Source of the DNA: Strigops habroptila
Lineage: Eukaryota > Chordata > Aves > Psittaciformes > Psittacidae
DNA: 64,000 bases
Reading direction: 5' to 3'
NCBI RefSeq assembly: GCF_004027225.2
Contig: NC_044278.2
Span: forward strand, 54,863,743-54,927,742
Shown: positions 50,501-59,460 of the stretch, piece by piece
How positions within the stretch are numbered: position 1 is the stretch's first letter
Layout of the letters: each line of letters begins with the position of its first letter
Made by a program: the position numbers and the translations under genes
The notes under the pieces: model-generated
What the model was told of the DNA's origin: nothing
Databases searched by the model: none
Seen by the model: only the letters and a program-made list of their open reading frames with translations

Positions 50501-53500
50501 AGAGGTGAATGAAAGCAGAGGAATCCCATCTTGTTAAAGAAAGCCTTTGCTAAAGGGATCCTGTCAGCCAAAGTTTTAAATTCCTATCTGATAGATATTA
50601 GACAACTACTACCACAAAAACCTTGTGGGATTACAACATGATTTTTGGAAGGGTCTGTGGTGAGGTCTCTTTTCAGTCTTTGCTTTACACCCTTGTCACC
50701 ACTCGGTGCATAAATAATCAATTTCAATGCTTCGCAGACAACAGCATTTCATGTAATACACTCTGCAGCATGTGCTTTTCCAGGGGTTGGAGGAAGTGCT
50801 TGCTTGTAGCAGAAGGAAAGGAAAACAGAAGGATAGCCAAGAGTCTTAAGTACAAGCAGTAGCAATTATTACTGTCACCTTCCCTTTCATTCCCTTTTCC
50901 CAGAGGACTTGATTTTCTTCCCCCACCCAGGGTTCTTTTAAATGCTGTACTTGGGACACTCCATTAGAAGAGAACATATTCTAAGAGTTCATATTTCTCT
51001 CTCTCTCTTTCCCCCCCTTCTTTTGTTCCCAGAAGCAGGATCTTAAATGAAAGATGATAAAAAGATGTCAGTATTATTGGAAAGATGATGTTATGAAATA
51101 CACTTTTTTAACTCAAAGTGTATATTCCAGATCTCGTTGTTCAAAGTTTCATATTTTCAAGCATTAAAGAGTTTAAGATTCTATCTTGAAACAGGTAGAA
51201 AGCAGCAAAGAAGATCAAGAGGAGGAACTGAAAACACTGCTCATTTTAATTCCTAGAAGTTACGTAAACAGAATAGTTGTATGCTATAGACATGGACTAC
51301 ATCTTGATGATTATTGTTTATAATGTACATACACACCATAATGACAGCATAGAACAAATGCAAAAGAAAAATTGTAATAGGACAATCACTAAGAGGAACA
51401 GATATAAAAGGAAAGCTGTATGGCTGCTCAGAAACAAGGGACTGGGGTAAGGGATTAGCACTGAGGTGTATTTGACACAAGAAGTCTGGCAGGGTATGTG
51501 TGTTTCCCATTTGCCCTAGTTACTAGCTACTAGTTACTAGCTCAGCTAGTAACAAAGCTACTGCCAAGGCAAACATCAGCAACAATTACAAGACCTCAGT
51601 AGCCATGAGCTGTTTTAAGATTAAAATTCTCACAGAAACACAACCCTCAGACCAACACTTTAAAGATAAAAAGCATAGTAAACTTTTCTTAACCTTCTTG
51701 GTGGCTGTAAATAAGACACTATGTAGCTAGTTATGGCCAATTTTCCTTTTATGGAAACCTTCCTGTAAGATTCTCTTTTAGAAATTAATCTGTGAGTTTT
51801 ATTCAATTAACTTGTGATAAAAGTTAAGCTTCTAAAGAAAGGACATGTTCTGTAACATTTACCTTGCTCTTACCAAACCAAACTCATCTGGTTAGTAGCA
51901 TTTAGAAAAGAAGCACGAAGTATGTCTGCCAAATAGCTCTGTTGTATGAGCACAATCTATCTAGTTTATGCAATCTCTCACAGCAGTATCTAAGCAGGTA
52001 AAAAGCTGTTGGTATAGTACACAAAATTACTTCTGGGAAATAACTCTTAGCTTTAAATTGTTGAGAAGCAAAGTGGGTTTTGTATTCTTCTCCCCCCCCC
52101 CCCCCCCAGTAACCTCAGGCATCAACAGTCATACTAACATGTTGAAGGACTCTGAGGGAATGTGACAGCAAGTAAAGGGAATTGGCGACAAGAAACATTT
52201 CTCCCATTTGCAGCAGTTATCTGACTTCATCCCTTAAGAAAGCAAGCATCGAATCTGGAGCAGGCAGCCTACAAACCCTCCCCCACAAGGGCTACTGGTG
52301 GAATGGCTGATAGAATGGATTTGAGCACTGGACTGTGCGTATACGCCAATTTATTCAATTAGTGAATACGGATCCAGTGAGAATGGCAGGAGGGGTAGAG
52401 GTCCTAACTGGGGGGGGAGAGGGTGACAGCAGAGTAAAAAAAAGCTTTTTTGAAGGTAAAAAGCCAAGAGTGAGAAAGTGACAAAAGATGAGTAAGCACT
52501 CCTCATACATAACCTGCCCACTTAAGTGGCCCACTGCTTTATCCTAAAGCATAAAGTATCCTTCCCATACACATGAACCACTTTCTGTGGCATGCTCTCA
52601 AGTCCTAAGACCATCCCAGCTTTTCCAATTTAAAAATAAGACTACATTTCAGGGGAAGAAAGAACTACACGTTACTGTCTGCAAATGCTCAAAGTCATTT
52701 TGGGACATCAAACACCAGAGCTCCCATAATACTCACACAGAAAACAGAGTTTCATGAAGAATTTGACAGGTGACAAAAGGACTCACTGGCACTAGTTTAA
52801 AGCTCACGATTTCAAGGCTTAGAAACATGAAAACTACATGACAAAAAACTACCAGCAACCCATCTTTAACCCTGGTTCTTACCTCAGCAGGTTTCTTTTG
52901 TTCATTTGCTGGTGTTTTTGACTTGCTCCTGTATTTAGAACAAGAAGAAAAGGAAGTGGAAGGACCTGTTAAAAAAGAAAAAGGAAAAAGAGAATAAGAA
53001 AGGACCATTATAGCTCAGTTCAATTCATTTAATTTTTCAGTAAAACACAAGGCACTCCAATCTCCTGAATTATCACAAATTTTTGACAAGACGTGGGCAA
53101 AAAACTCTTAGGCAGTCTGTAGGCTTAATTACAGCTCCTCCTGTTCCACTCCTTTATAAAGCCACAGCACACAAAGTATATGGGTACATTCTGCTCTGCC
53201 CAATGCAAGCAGGAGTAAACAGAAACAAGCAGGCAGACCACTTTCCTTCACTTCCTTTCTAACAAAGTGGAAGATGAACAAAACTGAGAACAGAGTTTGC
53301 AACTCCTGGAAAACAAACAAAAAAACCCCAAAAAACAAAAACCAAAAAAGCAATGATACTAAAGCTGTTAGACTGGCACAGAGATTTTACCCAGAGAAGC
53401 TGTGGCTGCCCCATCCCCTGGCAGTGTTCAAGGCCAGGTTGGACGGGGCTTGGAGCAACCTGGTCCAGTGGAAGGTGTCCCTGCCCATGGCAGGGGGTTG

Positions 53501-54230
53501 GAACCAGATGAGCTTTAAGGTCCCTTCTAACCTAAACCATTCTGTGATTCTATGAAACAAGACCCTGTCATACAGGTTTTGGGGTTTTTTGTGGATAAAA
53601 TGGGAAGATGCAACCTCAGGCTAACGCATGCCAAGGAACATTTAAAAATCTAACTATACTAAGTTGTATAACAGACAAAAGTGGAATAGATCAAGGACCA
53701 GTATAAGATAACATAAGATAACAATCAATATACTGATTATAACTCTGTGTCTTACATATTCACTGTAATTTACCAATGCTCAAATAGCTTGCCATCCCCA
53801 GCCATTTAAAGTTGAGGCTCTTGCGTAACAAGAGACAACAGGACTCCTTTTAAAAAACAGTAATTACAAAATAGGACCCTGGACAGTACAATTTCTCTTG
53901 AATTACAGATTTCTTTTTCCCAATGCTGAAAGGTAAAGGCATTCAAGTTTCTCTTCAAATTCAAAGTAGACTCAAAACTTTCCCTAGGTTTACAGGATCC
54001 TTTGCCTCATTTTCCTCCTATAACAGGAATCAGAACACCAAAGACTGAAAGAATGCAAAAAGAAAAAGAAACATGGTTTGTTTTTTTTTAATTTTAAGAG
54101 GTGAAACAGTTTGCCCTAGAACCACAGACGGAAACCACAATGGGGTGATAGACCAAAGAAAAACTAGTAGGTATTACTTACTCTCATTGTCTGAACTGTC
54201 ACTGGTGCTTAGATGCCTGTGGCGTTTCAT
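22615..54230 (-). CDS. JADE3: JADE3 (PHF16), PHD-finger scaffold of the HBO1 histone acetyltransferase complex, ten coding exons
   Basis: Join, in transcript order: 54230-54182, 52965-52883, 42738-42581, 40767-40577, 38484-38273, 35791-35624, 29829-29713, 29244-28771, 25498-25381, 23507-22615. Sum 2463 nt, 820 codons plus TGA (human JADE3 is 823 residues); all introns GT-AG with consistent phases. Domains: N-terminal [17 protein letters not shown]1-like segment about 45-160 with [17 protein letters not shown]4HC3 PHD finger about 203-252 (C205, C208, C222, C225, H230, C233, C246, C249); extended PHD from C257/C260 through H278/C281 and C314/C317 to about H367; conserved [10 protein letters not shown] and [15 protein letters not shown] segments at 405-450; tail motifs [16 protein letters not shown] near 716 and [15 protein letters not shown] near 762. 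Known family role: JADE proteins assemble KAT7/HBO1 with ING4/5 and MEAF6 in the nucleus and direct acetylation of histone H4. No frameshift or stop seen. Confidence 0.96.
23508..25380 (-). other. JADE3: JADE3 intron between coding exons 9 and 10
   Basis: About 1.9 kb. Holds the CR1 fragment at 24096-24482; otherwise unique-looking. Confidence 0.8.
24096..24482 (-). repeat. CR1 LINE 3' fragment
   Basis: The plus strand opens TCATAGAATCACAGAATGG and reads the CR1 3' region backwards to CCTTCTCTTCTCCAGGCC. About 385 nt, minus orientation (sense with JADE3). Bases 24214-24274 are a perfect 61-nt inverted match to 26630-26690. Confidence 0.92.
25381..25498 (-). CDS. JADE3: JADE3 coding exon 9
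   Basis: 118 nt between CCTCTGTAG and GTAATC. Encodes [20 protein letters not shown] to INQEIAA plus one base. It starts with GTAAGA and contains a second donor-like GTAAGC at 25477-25472. Its length is not a multiple of three, so skipping it would shift the frame. Confidence 0.94.
25499..28770 (-). other. JADE3: JADE3 intron between coding exons 8 and 9
   Basis: About 3.3 kb with the longest CR1 copy of the window at 26010-26812. Open frames elsewhere are short and unrecognised. Confidence 0.8.
26010..26812 (+). repeat. CR1 LINE 3' fragment with ORF2 C-terminal remnant
   Basis: Reads forward from AAGTTCAACCAGGCCAAGTG (typical end of the CR1 reverse transcriptase ORF) to the tail ACCATTGTGTGATTCTG. 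A partial frame at about 26127-26340 reads [18 protein letters not shown], the conserved end of CR1 ORF2, then is broken. About 800 nt, 5'-truncated, antisense to JADE3. Confidence 0.93.
28771..29244 (-). CDS. JADE3: JADE3 coding exon 8
   Basis: 474 nt (158 codons) between TCTGTAG and GTAAGA. Encodes residues 327-484: [18 protein letters not shown] ends the extended PHD, followed by a diverged linker ([17 protein letters not shown]) and the conserved [20 protein letters not shown] and [17 protein letters not shown] segments. Confidence 0.95.
29245..29712 (-). other. JADE3: JADE3 intron between coding exons 7 and 8
   Basis: Short intron (468 nt); nothing recognised in it. Confidence 0.85.
29713..29829 (-). 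CDS. JADE3: JADE3 coding exon 7
   Basis: 117 nt (39 whole codons) between TTTACAG and GTATGT. Encodes residues 288-326, [20 protein letters not shown] to KTGACIQ, inside the extended PHD. The exon itself opens with GTTAGT, a donor-like hexamer. Confidence 0.95.
33126..33455 (-). repeat. CR1 LINE 3' fragment
   Basis: The plus strand opens AAAATCACAGAATGGTTTGG and continues with the CR1 3' end read backwards, close to consensus. About 330 nt, minus orientation (sense with JADE3). Bases 33246-33313 form a perfect 68-nt inverted match with 26623-26690. Confidence 0.92.
34395..34480. repeat. T-rich low-complexity tract
   Basis: TTTATTTATTTATT followed by GTTTTTTGGGG and a T-run of about 15; intronic simple sequence. 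Confidence 0.8.
35055..35124. repeat. A/C-rich tract with CCCC runs
   Basis: A poly-A run followed by CCAAAAAACCCC-type units, then CCAACCAACC. On the JADE3 sense strand this is T/G-rich with repeated GG-GGGG runs. Confidence 0.8.
35178..35251. repeat. A/C-rich tract with CCCC runs
   Basis: AAAAAACAAAAAAACC units and two CCCC runs at 35217-35220 and 35227-35230. Similar in composition to the neighbour at 35055-35124 and complementary in type to the G/T-rich tract at 38851-38949. Confidence 0.8.
35624..35791 (-). CDS. JADE3: JADE3 coding exon 6
   Basis: 168 nt between CTCCAAG and GTAAAC. Encodes residues 232-287: [18 protein letters not shown] finishes the PHD finger and [10 protein letters not shown] to CALWIPE starts the extended PHD. 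Confidence 0.95.
35792..38272 (-). other. JADE3: JADE3 intron between coding exons 5 and 6
   Basis: About 2.5 kb. No repeat element recognised; open frames near 37330-37730 are taken as chance. Confidence 0.8.
38273..38484 (-). CDS. JADE3: JADE3 coding exon 5
   Basis: 212 nt between TGTTGCAG and a GTTAGT donor. Encodes residues 161-231: [20 protein letters not shown] and the first six zinc-ligand positions of the PHD finger up to H230. Confidence 0.95.
38851..38949. repeat. G/T-rich tract with G-quadruplex-type runs
   Basis: TTTTGTTGTTG leads into five G-runs at 38866-38894 (GG, GGGG, GGGG, GGGG, GG) separated by T spacers, then TTTGTTTG-type sequence. The plus strand (template strand of JADE3) carries the G-runs. 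Confidence 0.85.
39356..40000 (-). repeat. Old CR1-like LINE remnant
   Basis: The plus strand at 39358 begins AGAATTACAGAATTGTTCAGG and GGCCTAGTCCCTGGCTCCA, like a diverged CR1 3' end read backwards. On the minus strand at 39758-39967 a frame reads [21 protein letters not shown] and LDFRRA, resembling the C-terminal end of the CR1 endonuclease domain. The two parts could be one internally deleted copy or two. The family call is from memory and moderate. Confidence 0.5.
40577..40767 (-). CDS. JADE3: JADE3 coding exon 4
   Basis: 191 nt between CACTCTAG and GTAATT. Encodes [20 protein letters not shown] to the first base of G161, with the EPL1 signature [19 protein letters not shown] at about 138-156. 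Confidence 0.95.
40768..42580 (-). other. JADE3: JADE3 intron between coding exons 3 and 4
   Basis: About 1.8 kb, AT-rich, no recognised repeat. Confidence 0.8.
42581..42738 (-). CDS. JADE3: JADE3 coding exon 3
   Basis: 158 nt between TTCTTGCAG and GTAATG. Encodes [20 protein letters not shown] to PSL and two bases of R97; start of the EPL1-like region. Confidence 0.95.
51516..51553. repeat. Short tandem duplication joined to a 21-nt inverted repeat
   Basis: A 13-nt unit CTAGTTACTAGCT occurs twice (51516-51528 and 51530-51542). The second copy is followed by a C and then AGCTAGTAAC, giving arms GTTACTAGCT/AGCTAGTAAC around one base at 51533-51553. Confidence 0.85.
52092..52107. repeat. Poly-C run (16 nt)
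   Basis: Uninterrupted C16 after a CT-rich stretch, in a JADE3 intron. Length is likely variable between individuals or affected by sequencing. Confidence 0.85.
52883..52965 (-). CDS. JADE3: JADE3 coding exon 2
   Basis: 83 nt between TTTTAACAG and GTAAGA. Encodes [19 protein letters not shown] through EQKKPAE, close to human JADE3 residues after DSSDE. Confidence 0.94.
53310..53350. repeat. A/C-rich tract
   Basis: AAACAAACAAAAAAACCCC-type sequence about 20 nt upstream of the truncated 5' side of a CR1 copy. Confidence 0.75.
53372..53556 (+). repeat. CR1 LINE 3' fragment
   Basis: Reads forward: ACTGGCACAGAG, CCCAGAGAAGCTGTGGCTGC, GTTCAAGGCCAGGTTGGACG, and ends AACCATTCTGTGATTCTATG, a complete CR1 tail. 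About 185 nt, antisense to JADE3. Confidence 0.92.
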
Positions 54231-54241
54231 CCTGACGCATC
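54182..54241 (-). CDS. JADE3: JADE3 coding exon 1
   Basis: Begins at 54241 after a polypyrimidine tract and CTTTAG; ATG at 54230-54228 with A at -3. Encodes residues 1-16 plus one base and ends at a GTAAGT donor. Eleven bases of 5' UTR in this exon contain another ATG, out of frame. Confidence 0.93.
54199..54240 (-). other. Short out-of-frame upstream ORF overlapping the JADE3 start
   Basis: An ATG ten bases upstream of the JADE3 ATG opens a 13-codon frame ([13 protein letters not shown]) ending in TGA inside the JADE3 coding sequence. Its Kozak -3 base comes from the unseen preceding exon. If recognised it would lower initiation at the main start. Confidence 0.55.
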
Positions 54242-57200
54242 CTAAAGAGAAAAGAAAAGTTGATGACAACCATTCTACCAGAAAAATCTCACCAGCTGCT
54301 GGCTGAGGCCAAGCTCCTCTCACTTAAGGCAAAGCTCCTCTGAAGAGCTTTCAGGCACAGACATAATCAGGCACTATGCTTTATTTCTACAAGCAACTCT
54401 TCCACCACAGCATGATTTGCGAAACTGAGCACCCTCAAAACCAGCATGCCTCTGCTGGCCAGAGCTTGCTCTGAATTCTGCAGCAAGGAGTGCAACTCGC
54501 TTGATTCCCAGCAGGGCGTGAGCAGCGCTCTGCTCTTGGAGGAGACTCAATGTCCCATCTGTTCAGCCAGAGGAAGAGTTGCCATGGTGGCAGTCGCTAG
54601 CTGAGAGATGGGTGCAGGCCAGGAAATAAGGTGGATGCACACAGCAAGGCAAGGATTTAGAAATACAACTCACCTTAAAAATAACCCAACACAAACACAA
54701 GCCAACAAAAAACAAAGGCATCCATGAAAAACTAAAGGCACATTTTAAACAGGGACAATCACAGAAGATAGTGCCTGATGCCATTTAAATCATCTGGCCA
54801 CCACTTAGCTCACAAGTGACGTAGTTTTCAGAAGTTTGGGAAGTGATGTAGGATACTGCTTCCATGGTCCCATTAAAGAAGGTATTAAGCTTTTTGAAAC
54901 TGATTTTTCAACATGTAACACATACAGAGAACACACAAGAAGAAAATTCTGCGCCTCCACTTAATAAAGGTCAAAACAGTGATCAGCTACATGCTCTAAA
55001 TAAGTGCCAAGAGAAATCCATTCTTACAAGACTTGCTATTCTATAATGTTCAATGTTACATTCTTTAACTAAGAACCAGTAACATTTACAGTTAATAAAA
55101 GCAAACAAAAATTGCCCCGATCTTTTTAATGGATTCAATGAGGAAATTGGTAGAGAAAAGAAGTAAAAAATGATTCCGCAAGAACAGACAAAGCAGAAGC
55201 TAGGCACAAGCAGGTTACAGACAGCTGAACCTGAAATGCCTGCACTATTAGAATGCCAGCTTGGCCACACCTGAAACATAAGCAGGTTCAGTTCGTAAAC
55301 AAAACCACATGCAGTCAAAAACAGCAACACAGCTAAGTGCCCCATTTGATAAACTCTCCATGGTAGTTACTGTACAATGGGTCTTGAGATTATCTGAAGA
55401 CCATGGGATAAACAAGACTTCCAGATAAGAGAAGCCTACCCCAAGGCTTTGACAAGATTGCAATTGAGTTGTTTGCAGCACAAGTATTTAATTTAGCGGA
55501 AATTTCCACTCCTATTTAAGAGACCAAGTTTACTGAATCCAAATGCAATAATCGATCACTCAAAGTTCGAAATGATCCTTTTGAGCTATCTGTTGTAAAA
55601 AGACATTGCCCCACACTCCTGGGAGTCGAAAAAGGAAGCAACATGTGCAGTTTTCAAGCACAGCGATACAGAACTTCTGAGTCAGGTATTCAACCCGGGT
55701 GGAGGACAGATGGACACAGTGATCAACAGGGCAGGTCACCAAAAGGTGTCATTTGTATTACTTCAGCTATAAACTGCCATTGCATAACAATTGATTTCAC
55801 ATTAATTCACCTTCTCCCAGCTCAAAACAGCCTGGGGAAGGCAAGGCATACAAAGACCTGCGTCCAACACAAGAGAGGCATCAAAAACAAAGTACCCAAA
55901 ACACCGCAGTTCTTTACTTCCAGCTAGCAGGGTCAGGTGGCTTCTGCAGGCACCGGCCAGGTGAAGAAACTTCCATGAACCTCTTAGGCAAAAGCTGTTT
56001 GACAGGTACAAGGCACTTGGGCCAGAAGAGCTTGTCTTTGTGCATGTTTTGGGGGCAGCAGACTTGAAATTGACTTCTGAGTAGTGAGGGGACGACTAGA
56101 AGACTACTTTCATCTTGTCAAGTCATGAAGTTTAAAGGCATGGACTTTAATCAAGAGCAAACAAAATGGTATTGCCTAGTTGAGAGCTTGTACTCCAGCA
56201 ACCAAACCCAGCCCCCTGGAGCATACAACCCTCCCTAAAAAGCAGCAGATTCTGCCTGTGGCAACACCTTCTCTGCTGGCAGTCTTTCAGTTCAAAGAGC
56301 CCTGGCTTACAGACCATCGGGCATGTTACAAGACCTTGGGAGTCGATGAAAAGACGCATCTATGTGTGCCAAGTAGTATTGCTCACTTCCATTTCTTAGC
56401 AAGAAATTCAAGTGCTTGCTGCTTGCTTTAGTTTTATGTTCAGATGAATTTTCGAGCAGTTGTTAAAAGGTGCTGAAAGCTTATGGCAGGCAATTCTCAT
56501 CTCTTATAGCCTATATAAACATGCAGCAATAAAACCTTTTCACTCCGTACTAAAGACACCTATCTGCAGAGCACAACATGAGCATTCAATTAAAGTAGGG
56601 TCAAACACGAGGCTAGGACAGACAACTGCAGGAGAGAACACCCAGGAAGCCTGGATTTTTGTCTGGGCAACTAGGAAAAGCAGAGAAGAGATGGTACTTG
56701 AAAGACAAGTTTACACAGAAACTTGAAGCGTAACAAGAACTTTGGAACAGAAAGCACACCTCTGCAAACAAGTCCATAGGAGGAAAAACAAAACCAAACC
56801 AACTAAAACTGAACAAAATTAAAAAGCTGTATTTGAGAACTGGATTTGTAGCAGCTCAGGCAAGAGATTTACACCTCTGTCACAGCAGACAGAAACAGCG
56901 AAAGCAGTCACTCAGGGTAAAAGCCCCAAATAGTAATAACGCTGGATTCCCGCCCGATTTTTTTCAGCAATATTAACCACAACAGTCAGTAAGAGCCCAC
57001 AGAGCTACAACAAATCACAGGTGTGTGCTGCATTCACTAACACAGGTTATTGAAGTGACCAACACTAGCCATACACCCCCATATGATGCAGGAGTAACAG
57101 ACTCAGCATTATTCAACAGGACCACCTCTGCTTCACTTTCGTTTTTAGCAGGAGACTCCTCTGCTGTACCCTCGCATACACTGGGATTGGCACAAAACTT

Positions 57201-59408
57201 CCAGCTCACTTCCACCCCAAAGCATGAGTGAGGGCTCACCAAAAAGGCTCACTAACAATGGTACCACTCCCCAGTCATCACAGAGGGGTCCCAAAGTAAC
57301 ACCCATTTGTGGTAAAGATCCCACCGCACTCCTTCAGCTGCCTTTGCAGAATGCAGGAGAATCAGCAGCTGCTCAGTTCAGAAAGACAAGAGATGCAAAG
57401 CCAGACTCCACAACATGGAAACTTATGCCAACCTCCCCCAGCTCCAGTCCAATTCCCCCCTAAAGCAGCCCAGCACGCTCCAGTTTCGTCCCTCAGCTTC
57501 AGATGACAATACTATCAGCTGGATGATACCATCCGGAGCAAGGCTGCAAGCAAACCTGTGCCAAAGTTCCTACTACTTCCATCACATTTACGTGTTATCA
57601 CTTGCAATGTACTGTGAAGAGTTTAAATAAATAATGAAAAAAAATTTAAAAAAATAAATGTACACACACACAAATATCCCTAAAAAGGCTAAATGTAGAA
57701 AGGGCAATCCACACATCAAATGCCCAAACAAATAGAACCAAAAATCCCACACAAATGGGTACAATCTCACACATATCCTAGCTCTGCCCCCTTTCTAACT
57801 TCACCCCTGCAACTATGGTGAAACGAAGCCTAGGATAAAGGAGTACAATTAATTATTTTTCAACATGTGCATCAAGTTTAATGGAAAGGTAGGAAATAAA
57901 CTAACAAGATTGCCAGTGCCCTTTTCCTAGTTCAGAGTATCAGTGGCAACACCAAGAGAGTCAAATAAACAGTGTTAGTTTTACGCACAAAATGAAAAAA
58001 TCTAGTGAACTTTTATAACAGCTAAAAAAATATTTTTTCCACAGAATAGTTAAAATATAAATTTAGAAACCAGCCTCAAATAGATGCTATTGATAAAGAA
58101 AAGAGAAAACAAAACAAAAAGAGATGAGCTGTCATTAGCAGTATGATGGAAACACTGGACCACTAGCAACTAAAACCATCAGCCTCCTTCCACTTCAGTT
58201 ATCTTCATGCAGATGTTTTGCAAATGTGCGCGTTGAATTTCTTGTCTGAATTTTGAGAACTTAGTTTTAGCATTTAAACTTTGTAGTGGTTCCAACGCAC
58301 AAGCTAAGATAAACAAGGAGCATAAAGCAACTCAACACCAAAATGTTATTGCAGAGCAAAAAAGGTAAGTGGCTCCACCCCCCAAAAAAAGCCCCAAGAA
58401 AAGCCTTATTTCCCAGTTACTGAGCAACAATTCCACTACCTTAAAACTTAAGCAGAGGTGCTTTGGCTGTGGATTTGATTTCTGCTCAAGCCTTACAGCC
58501 AAGCACAGATTACACTAAAAATGATCATTAAGAGCATAACATGTCTTGATCTAAAGCTTCTCCCCTCCCTGCCCCTCCTCTTTTTAAATCCACAGAAGGA
58601 CTAATAGCTGATCGATCACTTGTATGACAACATATCCAAGTTCTAAACATGCTCACCTTAAGGGACCTTTTAAATGAAAATACAGAAATGACATTAAAAA
58701 ATCACCATGTCACAAGCAAAAAGATACTCAACCCTTCAGGCAATTATTGCAATGGAACATTTTCTGGTGTCATTTTTATATCCCTGTATGTATGTTGTAT
58801 CCCTGATGTGCTCACAACAACTAAAGATAAACCCCACAACTTCAAGAAGAAAAATCGGTCTCATTCCCTGCTATCACCTAAACACCCGAACGCAGGTCAA
58901 AATGCCCTGAACTGTTTGGGTGTTCAACCAAAAATAACCCCAGGAAACACATTCTCCTCAGCCACAAGCAGCAACATCATGCTGCCAACATTTCCCTGGC
59001 TTCCAGAAGGCTGCTGCCCATATTGGGAATTCTGCCTTGGAGCCAAAATCGACACTGGATCCAGCACATCACTGCGCTTTCCTTGAAAGCCAGGAAAATG
59101 CTACCTTACACTCACCTGACTGAAACGAAACATGGATCCCAATTTAAGAGTAATCAACATATCAGCCAGCACATGCAAGAATCTGACAAAACCAAAACAC
59201 TGCTAGTGCCAAAAATCTAGGGGAGATGTTTTGCAATTAATGATTTCTAAATTATGTTTGCTCCTTTTTGCTTATTCACAGTGCAGACACTGCTGAAGTG
59301 AACAAGGACACTTGCCTCTACCACCATTCTCCTCTCCCCAGGGAAAACTGGAGTTGCACTGACTGAAGGCACTTCCCCTTTCTGAAAAGCTAGTTAGCAT
59401 GCATTACT

Positions 59409-59409
<1 letters not shown>

Positions 59410-59457
<48 letters not shown>
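59410..59457 (+). repeat. Poly-A run (48 nt)
   Basis: Forty-eight uninterrupted A. No recognisable retrocopy precedes it and no clear target-site duplication was noticed, so it is listed as a homopolymer. Confidence 0.9.

Positions 59458-59460
<3 letters not shown>

Larger units (their letters stand above)
42739..52882 (-). other. JADE3: JADE3 intron between coding exons 2 and 3
   Basis: About 10 kb, the largest intron between coding exons. Mostly unique-looking AT-rich sequence with small simple repeats (TA stretches near 48713-48726 and 49293-49320, poly-C at 52092-52107) and a near-perfect palindrome at 51533-51553. No gene recognised inside. Confidence 0.75.
52966..54181 (-). other. JADE3: JADE3 intron between coding exons 1 and 2
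   Basis: About 1.2 kb; contains an A/C-rich tract at 53310-53350 immediately before a CR1 fragment at 53372-53556. Confidence 0.8.

Noticed and set aside
58649-59457. Possible processed retrocopy ending in the 48-nt poly-A
   Set aside because: The upstream 145-codon frame matches nothing I recognise and no flanking target-site duplication was noticed.
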